From Microtetraspora niveoalba (GTDB lineage: Bacteria > Actinomycetota > Actinomycetes > Streptosporangiales > Streptosporangiaceae), in the NCBI RefSeq assembly GCF_001570405.1, contig NZ_BBYM01000008.1, positions 62,001-126,000 on the forward strand: a DNA stretch of 64,000 nt, read 5' to 3'. Made by a program: the position numbers and the translations under genes. Shown here piece after piece: positions 8,805 through 16,061 of the stretch; position 1 is the stretch's first letter, and each line of letters opens with the position of its first letter. The notes under the pieces are model-generated. The model had not been told where the DNA came from. It saw only the letters and a list, made by a program, of their open reading frames with translations, and did not search any database.

Positions 8805-9911
8805 CTAGTACCCCTGGTAGCCGGCTCCGGTCTTCACACCGACCACGCCGGGGACGGCGGAGACGGATCCGTATCGGGCGATGGCGTACCGGACGCCCGC
8901 GATGATGTTGTCCACGGGGTTGTAGATGTCCTTGTGCCCGGGCAGCGACCACGTGTTGAAGGTGGGGTCGATCGTCTGCATGAGGCCCTTGGACGGCGTC
9001 CCCTTGGCGGCGTTGGAGTCCCATGTGTTGACGACGCGCGGGTTCCCACCGGACTCGTGCTGGATGATCATCCAGATGTCGTCGACGTTCATCTTCGACA
9101 CCGGGTACCCCTGCGCCTTGAGGATCGCGACCGCCTCGTCGATCCACGCCCTGACCTGGGCGGGGGCGGCGGGACCTCCCCCGGCCGGCGGCGGCCCGCT
9201 CGGGCCGTAGCCGCCGGAACCGCCGCCGCCGAAGGCGGCGAGCACCGTCGGCGTGTCGGACGCGGCCCAGGGGGTGTAGCCGGGGGTGCGCACCCATCCG
9301 GTGCCGGAGGTCGCGGAGACGGGGACGAACTCGTCGTTCCCCGGCTTCTTGATGCCCGCGAGCAGTGTCATCCCGTGCTCGCTCAGCTCGTTGACGGCCC
9401 TCAGGGCCGCGTTCACCTTCTCGTCGGCGTCCTCCACGCGCTTGCTCGCCGTGGGGAGCGCCGTCTCGACCAGTGAGCCCTCATAGGCGTCCGCGTCCGC
9501 GGCGGTCGCGTCCGGGTTGTCCTTCGCGTACTGCTCCGCGTCGCGGATGACCCCTTCGCAGATCGCGTGGATGTCGGCGCGGGCCTTCTCCAGCTCGTCC
9601 GCCGCCTTGTCGAGGGCGGTGACGGCCTTCTCCAGCGCGTCGTTCAGCTCGGTGGCGGCCGGGCCGTACTTGCCCATGTAGGTGACGAACGCGTCGGCGG
9701 ACGCGCCCTGCCACGCGTCGTCCACCCTGCCCACCGCGCCCGCGAGCGAGCCGATCTGCTCGCCCACCAGTTTCATCGTGCCGCGCCAGCGCTTCGCCAC
9801 GCCCCGGATCACGTCCGGCTGCCCGCTCACCTTGCCGAGGAGCGCCGACAGCTCGCCGCCTCTCGATATCGAGTCGAGCCGGGGCAGTGGCGTGTCGCCC
9901 GGAGCGCTCAT
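8805..9911 (-). CDS. T7SS effector candidate: WXG100-like domain fused to lytic transglycosylase
   Basis: A 368-residue protein. Residues 1-130 form a helical WXG100-like region (DDAWQGASADAF carries W-x-G); a second helical stretch follows to about 190, then a Gly/Pro linker. Residues 255-368 match the SLT/lysozyme-like goose fold: IQHESGGNP supplies the catalytic glutamate, followed by GLMQTIDPTF and IYNPVDNIIAGVRYA. It should cleave the glycan strands of peptidoglycan. The absence of a Sec signal together with the WXG start argues for T7SS export. It sits 111 bp downstream of a small EspC-like gene (10023-10340) that is its likely secretion partner. Whether it is an antibacterial effector or a cell-wall remodelling enzyme for its own secretion machine is open. 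Confidence 0.82.
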   Translation of the reverse strand: MSAPGDTPLPRLDSISRGGELSALLGKVSGQPDVIRGVAKRWRGTMKLVGEQIGSLAGAVGRVDDAWQGASADAFVTYMGKYGPAATELNDALEKAVTALDKAADELEKARADIHAICEGVIRDAEQYAKDNPDATAADADAYEGSLVETALPTASKRVEDADEKVNAALRAVNELSEHGMTLLAGIKKPGNDEFVPVSATSGTGWVRTPGYTPWAASDTPTVLAAFGGGGSGGYGPSGPPPAGGGPAAPAQVRAWIDEAVAILKAQGYPVSKMNVDDIWMIIQHESGGNPRVVNTWDSNAAKGTPSKGLMQTIDPTFNTWSLPGHKDIYNPVDNIIAGVRYAIARYGSVSAVPGVVGVKTGAGYQGY

Positions 9912-10022
9912 CGGCGGGTCCTCCTCGTCCGGGAGCCGGGGAACGTGTTCACGGGGTGCGGTGTGCTCATCGAAGCTCCTTGGTCGGGACGTGGAGTCCG
10001 AGGTCCGGCGCCGGGAAGGGCG

Positions 10023-10340
10023 TCACGCCTCCAGCAGCCGCTCCCCGTCCCGCTCGCCCGCCGTGTTCACCCGGCGGATGTTGTTCTTCACGGTCGTCAG
10101 GGAGTCGCCGACGTCGTCGAGCAGGCCGGAGATCCGGCCGAGTTCGGCGGAGAGCGTGGTGTCGATGCCGTTGATCGCGCCGGCCAGGCCGCTCGCGCCG
10201 CTCAGCGTGCCGAACGCCCTGGCCGGTACGGTCTCGACGGGGGCCTGGGCGACGGCCGGAGCGCCGAACTTCTCCGCGACCTCGCGCACCGCGGTGCGGC
10301 ACTGCTCCAGCGCTTCGAAGTGGAAATCGAGACCCGCCAT
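10023..10340 (-). CDS. EspC-like small T7SS substrate or partner
   Basis: A 105-residue, mostly helical protein (MAGLDFHFEALEQC start) resembling the EspC/WXG100-like small proteins that precede T7SS effectors. I chose the ATG at 10338-10340 because GGAGGAG lies 8 bases upstream; a longer ORF reading back to 10607 is Arg/Pro-rich and not conserved-looking. No W-x-G hairpin and no YxxxD/E tail is seen. It is first in a two-gene unit with the transglycosylase effector, and is divergent from a YbaB-like gene with 284 bp between them. Family assignment is by general pattern. Confidence 0.65.
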   Translation of the reverse strand: MAGLDFHFEALEQCRTAVREVAEKFGAPAVAQAPVETVPARAFGTLSGASGLAGAINGIDTTLSAELGRISGLLDDVGDSLTTVKNNIRRVNTAGERDGERLLEA

Positions 10341-10624
10341 GCCGTCGACTCCTCCCGATATCGCGACAAAGCCGATGAATCGGAGCATAGTAGAGAGATC
10401 GTCGGGCGGCAGGTCGCGGCCGAGGTGCTCTCCGCGGTCGGTCGCCCCAGGCCATCGCCGCTGGCGCACGTCTCCGGCTCGGTGACCTCGGCTGTCAGAT
10501 TCGGGCAGCGGCCGTCGTTGACGGGGATTTCCGAGTGATGCCACCTTTTGTTCATGATCCGTGAAGGGTGCGTGCGGTGTCGACGATCCGTGACCGGCCT
10601 CGGCCACCCCGGAAGTGATCGCCG

Positions 10625-11020
10625 ATGAGCGACGAGTACCAGGCGATGATCGAGGGGCTCGCCGAGGAGTACAACAGGCAGGCCGTACGGCTCCGCGAGA
10701 CGTACGGCAGGCTGAGCGAGCTGTCCGCGACCTGCCGGTCGGAGGACGGGATGGTCACGGTGACGATCGGCTCTCGCGGCGAGGTGCGCGGCATCGAGTT
10801 CGACCCCCGGGTCTACCGCAAGTTGTCGCCGTCAGAGCTGTCCCGCTCGATCATGGAGCTGATCGCGAAGGGTTCCGCCGAGATCGCGGAGGGGACCCGG
10901 GAGCTGATGGCGCCGCTCGTGCCGGAGGGCCTGCCGTACGAGGAGCTGTTCGGGGAGGGCGTGGACCTCTCGTCGTTCCTGCCCCAGCCCGTCGACCTGC
11001 CGCGGAAAGAGGACGGGTGA
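10625..11020 (+). CDS. YbaB/EbfC-family protein (T7SS-associated)
   Basis: A 131-residue protein with the YbaB/EbfC core: an N-terminal helix, then a strand pair MVTVTIGSRGEVRGIEFDPRVYR, then a long helix LSRSIMELIAKGSAEI. Housekeeping YbaB binds DNA; such copies are common in actinomycete T7SS loci, where their job is unknown. It overlaps the next gene as GTGA and is the first of a run: YbaB, EspC-like, toxin, candidate immunity, EspC-like. Two more YbaB-like genes occur at 23.3 and 24.0 kb, just before the WXG100 pair. Confidence 0.8.
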   Translation: MSDEYQAMIEGLAEEYNRQAVRLRETYGRLSELSATCRSEDGMVTVTIGSRGEVRGIEFDPRVYRKLSPSELSRSIMELIAKGSAEIAEGTRELMAPLVPEGLPYEELFGEGVDLSSFLPQPVDLPRKEDG

Positions 11021-11328
11021 CGACGCCCGGCGGCGGCTACTACGCCCGCTGGACGGATCTCCAGCGGCAGGCCCAGGTCGTCGGAGAGGAGCGCGACTTC
11101 CTGCGTGAGGTGTGCAGGGCGCTCGACGCGGTGTTCCAGCGCGAGGGGAACCCCCTCGGCGACGACCAGTACGGCGCGGAGTTGCGGAAGAACCTCCCCC
11201 AGATGAAGAAGGGGGTCTTCGACGCCTTCGAGGCGTACATCGCCGAGGTCGAGAGTGTGCGTGAGCGCCTCAAGGCGAACGCCGCCAACTACGCCGAGGC
11301 CGAGCGGGCCGGCGACCCCACCGTGTGA
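11017..11328 (+). CDS. EspC-like T7SS partner protein
   Basis: A 103-residue helical protein starting at a GTG that overlaps the upstream stop (GTGA). The central GDDQYGAEL fits the G-x-D-x-Y/F-G-x-E/x motif of EspC-like proteins, and the C-terminus ANYAEAERAGDP has a YxxxE (YAEAE) sequence of the kind used as a T7SS export signal. It immediately precedes the large toxin gene and should form a heterodimer with that toxin's N-terminal domain to bring it to EccC (inference from known paired T7SS substrates). Confidence 0.72.
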   Translation: MTTPGGGYYARWTDLQRQAQVVGEERDFLREVCRALDAVFQREGNPLGDDQYGAELRKNLPQMKKGVFDAFEAYIAEVESVRERLKANAANYAEAERAGDPTV

Positions 11329-11334
11329 CGCGGC

Positions 11335-14135
11335 GTGGACATCGACGGGATCATCGTCCCCGACTGGGCCAAGCCGTGGGTCGGCTGGGTCGTCGGGATG
11401 GACTGGCCGAAAGGGGACGAGGCTGGATGCTTCCGGCTCGCCGACGCCTGCGCCGAGGCGGCCCGGCGGGACAGGCCCGAGGCGGCGCCGGGGCGAGGCT
11501 GGGCGAGGGATGGGACGGCGACGCGCTCAAGGCGTTCGCCGAGCACGTCAAACGCGTCTACGGAGGACGTGAGGCCGACCTCGTCGAACGGCTCGTCGCC
11601 GCGGCCATCGCCTTCAACCGGCTCGGCGTGCAGGTGCAGTACGCCAAGCGGATGATCCGGGTCGCGATCTGCCTCTTCATCGCGCAGCTCGCATGGCTGC
11701 TGATAGCGGCGATGGGACCGTGGGGAGGGATCTCCTTCGCGCTGATCGGTCCCCGGGTCACCCTGGCCCGCATGACGGTCGTCCAGATCGCGCGGCGGCT
11801 CCTCATCAACGTCGGGCTCTTCGGAGCCATCGTGGCCGGGATGGACCTGGGGGTGCAGCTCAGCCAGTCCCGCCGCGACGAGGTGGACTGGGACCAGGTC
11901 CTCGCGTCCGCCGGAACGGGCGCGCTGACCGGCGCGTTCCTCACGGCCCTGCCCGGCGGCCTGTCCCGGCTCTCCACCCCCGGACTGCGGATGGGGCTGA
12001 CCCCGGCCGAGATGTCGCTGTACGAGAAGGTCCTCGCGGCGTCCAGCAGGTCGGTGTGGGGGCTCATGGCGCAGTCCGGCGTGGCGAACACGGCGGCCAC
12101 GGCGGTGTCGCTGGCCGCCTCCGGCCAGTTCGACTGGGAGACGGTCCTCAAGGGCGGCACCGCGGGCCTGCTGGGAGGAGCGGACGCGCACTGGGCCGGC
12201 TGGGACCCATCGTGGCGGAGGCCGTCGTCGTCCGGGCCCACCTCCTCCGCCTGGACGGCCGACGTGCCCGCCGGGCCGGGGGTCGATCCCGCCCGCCTTC
12301 CCGGCGGGCCGGCCGACCTCTCCGTACGGACGGGAGCGGAAGATCCCTCGGGGTTGCCGGGCGGCGTGTCGCCGGACCCGGTTCCACGCCCGCCGGACGG
12401 CGGGGCGGGAGGCACGTCGCTGGCCCACGCCGTATCGGACGGGGGGCCGGCGCGGGCCGGTGACGCGGCGGGCGCCGAGGGCGCGGCACGCGGCGAGGGC
12501 GCCGCCCGTGGTGATGGCTCCGGCCGCTCCGAGGGTGCCGCACGCTTCGACGGCGGCGCGGTGATCCCACCCCGCGACCCGGTACGGCCGGAGGGCGCGG
12601 TGCGGGCCGACGCTCCACGGGCCGACGCTCCACGGGCGGAGGCTTCACGGGCGGACGGCGTGGCGCGGCCGGAGGGGGCCTCTCGGCCGACGGGCGAGGG
12701 CGGAGCCGGGTCGCGGACCGGTCGCGCCGGCCAGCAGGGGCGTGCGGAAGCGCCGCCCGGCGCGGCGAGGAGCGCCGACGCACCGCCCTCCGGCCGGATG
12801 GACGCCCCCGCCGCATCGGGATCCCGCATCGACGCCCTGATCAATCGCCCGCTCCACGATGGCGACGCACCGGCCGCGCCGAAGGAGCAGGGGACGGCGG
12901 CGCGCGACGGGGCGCACCCCTCCGCGAGCGCGGGACGCGCCGACGGGGGAACCGCGGGCGAGGCGCGTACGGAGCCCGCCGGGAGCGGGGTCGCGCGCCC
13001 CGACACTGGCCCGGCGCGGGCGGATTCGGCCGCCGCCGGTGCTCACACGGACAGCGCCGACGGTGGCACCGGTGCCCGGCAGGCCGACGGCGCGACCGGT
13101 GCGGGACTCGCCGAGTCCGACACGGCCGGTGGGGCGCACACCGACCCGGCGGGGCCGTCTGCCGACGGCCTCGCCCGAGCCGACCACGGAGAATCCCGCG
13201 CGGGACCGCTCATGCGTGAGGCGCCCGATGAGGCGATCATCGCCAAGTACGCGGAGATCCTGGAGTTGGAGGCCGCCCGCGACCGGCTCGTCCAGTTGGG
13301 CAGACACCAGGAGGCCGATGCGCTTTCGTTCCAGCTCAACGACCTCCTCGACCAGATGGTGAGGGTCGTCTCCGATGAGGCGGAGCATGCTTTCTATGAG
13401 CACCACGCGCAGGTGCGAAAGAGCATCGAACTCGTCGCGGAGGAGGAGGGAGTGTCGGTGGCCGCGGCCAGGGAGGTCATGCGGGACGAGTTGGCGCGAC
13501 TACTGGATGACAGGCCGGTGGCGGTGCGCATTTCGGCTGAGAACCTCCTGAAGGTGCTCGAAGACGGCCGATTCAAGTCGCAGTTCGAGGTCGGACGATC
13601 GAGAGGTGTGTACGAACCGTCGATACGGGCCGGCTTCGAGCAGATGTGGTTCGGATATCCTGTGGATCTTCCCCCGGAGACCCGGCCGATCTACGGCTTC
13701 GTCAACGTTCTGGCCGATGCCGGCGCCAACAGGTACACGGTCCTGGGCGGACGCATCGAGCACTACGGTGATGCCCAGGTCACCCTCAGGCCCGAGGTCC
13801 GGGCGCGGACGACCGTGTGCATGGGCGACTCGCTCAAGGAGCGCGAGGGAACGATGCCCAGCCTGCTCACCGATCCTCGTGCCGAATCCTTCGGTGCCTT
13901 TCCACGTGGCGCGGACATGCCGTATATCGCCCACACACTGCGGGGCACCGGACGCGACTACGCCCACCCGTCGTTCTGGGAGAGGGCGTACGTGGAAGCG
14001 CAGATCCATGGTGGTGTGGCGGTCACGGACATCGAGCACGTCATGTTCGAGGGACTGCCACCCCAGGACGTACAGCGGGCTCTCGACGCCGCGGGCATTC
14101 CGTGGGGCTATCTCAACGCGACCGGGAGTGAGTGA
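11335..14135 (+). CDS. Large T7SS polymorphic toxin candidate, apparent frameshift near the 5' end
   Basis: The reading frame from GTG 11335 gives a typical start (VDIDGIIVPDWAKPWVGW, then DWPKGDEA) to about 11464. From about 11490 to the stop at 14135 the coding frame is one base back (GARLGEGWDGDALKAF onward), so a single-base loss, a -1 shift or a sequencing error lies in 11464-11490. After the shift come a helical, partly hydrophobic WXG-type delivery domain (to about 12200), a 330-residue Ala/Asp/Arg/Gly-rich linker with 15-base repeats near 12600, and a C-terminal domain (13240-14135). That domain includes VRISAENLLKVLEDGRFKSQ, a GYP...RPIYGF segment, CMGDS and EAQIHGGV. This pattern recalls DUF3626 proteins and possibly an ART-like fold (from memory; unverified). 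A small gene follows 4 bases later. Confidence 0.7.
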
Positions 14136-14139
14136 GATC

Positions 14140-14445
14140 ATGGCCAGGATAATCGCGAGACAGTCCGACGGGACGGTCCTCGTCGCCGTCGGCCCCACCG
14201 GGCTGATCGTTCCTCCCGACAGCCGGATCCCCGCCGACCCCTCACTGGCGATGATTCTCCCGGTGGACTCGGCACTCGCCCATCCTGTATGGGAGACGGC
14301 CGACGAGCCCGTGCCCGAGGGGATGCTGCCGGCGGAGGTCAGCGAGGCGATGCGCGCCTTCGCCGACGCGCAGCGCCGGGCGGACGGCCCGTTCATGAGG
14401 GCGCTGATCCGGCGCCACACCGAGGAAAAGGAGAAAGGGATATGA
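14140..14445 (+). CDS. Candidate immunity protein for the upstream toxin
   Basis: A 101-residue acidic-to-neutral protein (MARIIARQSDGTVLVAVGPTG) with no family I recognise. It begins 4 bases after the toxin stop codon and overlaps the following gene as ATGA, so it is translationally coupled to the toxin. Position directly after the C-terminal toxic domain, small size and lack of signal peptide are the usual marks of a polymorphic-toxin immunity gene. It could instead be a chaperone or a structural T7SS accessory. Confidence 0.6.
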   Translation: MARIIARQSDGTVLVAVGPTGLIVPPDSRIPADPSLAMILPVDSALAHPVWETADEPVPEGMLPAEVSEAMRAFADAQRRADGPFMRALIRRHTEEKEKGI

Positions 14446-14861
14446 CGGGGCGCGGGATCGAGGTGTCGCACACGGACCTGCGTACCGCGGCCGAGGGGCT
14501 CGTGAACGTGGGGGAGCGGATGGCGGCGGAGACCCAGGTCTTCGGGGCCGAGGCGACCGGGCGGCTGGATCCCTGGGGCGAGGACGAGCTGGGCAGCATG
14601 ATCGGCCCGATCTACGGGGCGATCACGCGGGAGGCTCTGGAGGCGTACGCGGTGCTCGCCGACGGCATCAGGGACGCGGGGACCGTCGTGCGGACGATGT
14701 CCGTCAACCACGTCGTGGCGGAGGAGGCGGGCGAGCAGGCCGCTGCCGCCGCCGTCCCCGACGTTCCCGGTGACCCCGCCGACCCGCCTCGCCCCGGCGC
14801 TCCGGGCACTCCAGACACTCCAGGAACTCCTCCCGGCGCTTCCGGCGTGGCGGCGGTCTGA
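14442..14861 (+). CDS. EspC-like T7SS protein with Pro-rich tail
   Basis: A 139-residue protein whose ATG overlaps the upstream stop (ATGA), preceded by a GGAAAAGGAGAAAGGG-like purine run. Residues 1-100 are helical with PWGEDELGSM, the G-x-D-E-x-G turn of EspC-like proteins; where relatives have a Y-x-x-x-E near the end of the second helix, this one has NHVVAEE. The last 35 residues are Pro/Gly/Thr-rich. Its stop lies one base from the stop of the convergent ADP-ribosyltransferase gene, so it may serve that effector as well as the toxin in its own operon. Confidence 0.65.
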   Translation: MTGRGIEVSHTDLRTAAEGLVNVGERMAAETQVFGAEATGRLDPWGEDELGSMIGPIYGAITREALEAYAVLADGIRDAGTVVRTMSVNHVVAEEAGEQAAAAAVPDVPGDPADPPRPGAPGTPDTPGTPPGASGVAAV

Positions 14862-14862
14862 C

Positions 14863-15879
14863 TCAGGGCCGGTAGCCGGGGTTGGGGATGTAGTCCCCGA
14901 ATGTGCCGGTCGCCTCGTCGTACGGCCGTGCCCCCTTGATGAACCGGCCCTCGATGCCGCCCGGGAACGCCACCTCACGCTGGTGCGCGGTGCGCAGGGC
15001 GCTGCCCATGGTCTCCACGATGTCGATCCCTCCCGGCGCGTCCACGTCGTACAGGTATCGCGTCGGGAAGATGTCCATCGGGTTGTCCAGCCGGGTGGTG
15101 CTGACGAACGCCGACTCCTCGAACCTGAGATGGGACTCCAGGTCGGTGTTGCGCGGGTTGCGCGGATGGAAGCCGGGGCCGAAGACCTGGTCCGGGTGCC
15201 GGTCGTCCGCTCGGCGGAGGATGAGCCGGTCCGTCCGCCACACGGGGGACGGGGTGATGGCCTTGACGTTCACGCTCCGGTCGACCGCCGCGCGGAGCGG
15301 GTCCGGCCGCGTGGCGAGCCGCATGCGCAGGCTCATTGGGGTGATCTTCGCCAGCAGCGCGCGGGCGCGTTCCAGCAGCGCGCCGACGATGCGCTTGAAC
15401 CGGTTGACGGTGGCGCGCATGAGCCCGCGGATGGCGATGCGGGTGGCGGCGGCGTACAGGGGGATGGTGGCCAGGGACGTCCCGAGGCTGACGCTCGCCG
15501 TCGCCAGGGCGCGGGCGACGCGTACGGCGAGGCGGGCCAGCGCGGTGATGATGCCGAACTTGAACGCGGCGACGAGGGCGGCCCCGGCGAGACAGGCGGC
15601 GCCGATGAGGCGGGTGGCGGTGACGGCGTTCTTGCCGTGGGCCGAGGGGCCGTCGGCGGAGGTCCAGTGGTCGGCCATGGCGGCGACGTCCAGGCCGCTG
15701 TTGCGGGTGGTGACGCGCAGGACGAGATCGAGGGCGGCCTGGGAACCCCCGTGCAGGATGTCGGCGTGGCGGAGCCAGGCGCGCCCGGACGCGGCGAGCC
15801 TGTCCTCGTCCGCGGCGGGCCAGGTGTAGCCGACGAGCCCCATGGCCAGGATGAGCCCGGAGGGCAGGTGGAGGCTCAC
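14863..15879 (-). CDS. T7SS effector candidate: Scabin/pierisin-type ADP-ribosyltransferase
   Basis: A 338-residue protein. The N-terminal 190 residues begin GLVGYTWPAADEDRLA, the W-P-x-x-D-E pattern of CpnT-like T7SS delivery domains, followed by hydrophobic helices (about 88-150). Residues 213-338 match mono-ADP-ribosyltransferases of the Scabin/pierisin group: LRRADDR (NAD-binding Arg 223), VSTTR (260-263, the S-T-S strand), YLYDVDAPGGID, and Q300-R-E302 (the Q-x-E motif of enzymes modifying DNA/guanine), then FPGGIEGRFIKGARP. The start is the GTG overlapping the stop of a small ORF (GTGA), itself coupled to eccC. No obvious immunity gene is beside it. DNA or nucleotide as target is inferred from the family. 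Confidence 0.84.
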   Translation of the reverse strand: MSLHLPSGLILAMGLVGYTWPAADEDRLAASGRAWLRHADILHGGSQAALDLVLRVTTRNSGLDVAAMADHWTSADGPSAHGKNAVTATRLIGAACLAGAALVAAFKFGIITALARLAVRVARALATASVSLGTSLATIPLYAAATRIAIRGLMRATVNRFKRIVGALLERARALLAKITPMSLRMRLATRPDPLRAAVDRSVNVKAITPSPVWRTDRLILRRADDRHPDQVFGPGFHPRNPRNTDLESHLRFEESAFVSTTRLDNPMDIFPTRYLYDVDAPGGIDIVETMGSALRTAHQREVAFPGGIEGRFIKGARPYDEATGTFGDYIPNPGYRP

Positions 15880-16061
15880 CGGCGGCCCCGCCCGCCGTCG
15901 CCCGAGGTCCGTCCACAGGGGGTCACGGTGCGGCCCCGTCCGCCGTCGCTCCCGGCCTGGGCGGAGGGGCTCATGGCGCGGCCCCGCCCGAGGCCGCCCC
16001 TGATCCGTGCGGAGGGGAGGTCGACGCCAGTCAGGGGGCGGGTGCGAACGCCGCGGGCCAT
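15876..16061 (-). CDS. Small coupled ORF between eccC and the ADP-ribosyltransferase
   Basis: A possible 61-codon ORF whose ATG overlaps the eccC stop (TGATG) and whose TGA overlaps the GTG of the ADP-ribosyltransferase gene. The product is Arg/Gly-rich with two similar segments (GSDGGRGR and SGDGGRGR) that reflect DNA repeats, and has no family likeness. The double coupling is what supports it; composition looks like non-coding spacer. It may only carry ribosomes from eccC to the effector gene, or be a basic small protein acting with the effector. Confidence 0.35.
   Translation of the reverse strand: MARGVRTRPLTGVDLPSARIRGGLGRGRAMSPSAQAGSDGGRGRTVTPCGRTSGDGGRGRR

Noticed and set aside
9863-9876. 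Another GATATC site
   Set aside because: Lies inside the coding start of the transglycosylase gene; similar hexamers are expected a few times by chance in a window this size.
10341-10607. N-terminal extension of the EspC-like gene
   Set aside because: Arg/Pro-rich sequence without ribosome site; the ATG at 10340 has GGAGGAG at good spacing.
11325-11460. 5' part of the toxin frame as read from GTG 11325
   Set aside because: Very Arg-rich (MTRRGHRRDHRPR) and shadow-like; the neighbouring frame from 11335 encodes a typical T7SS start, so a frameshift is more likely.
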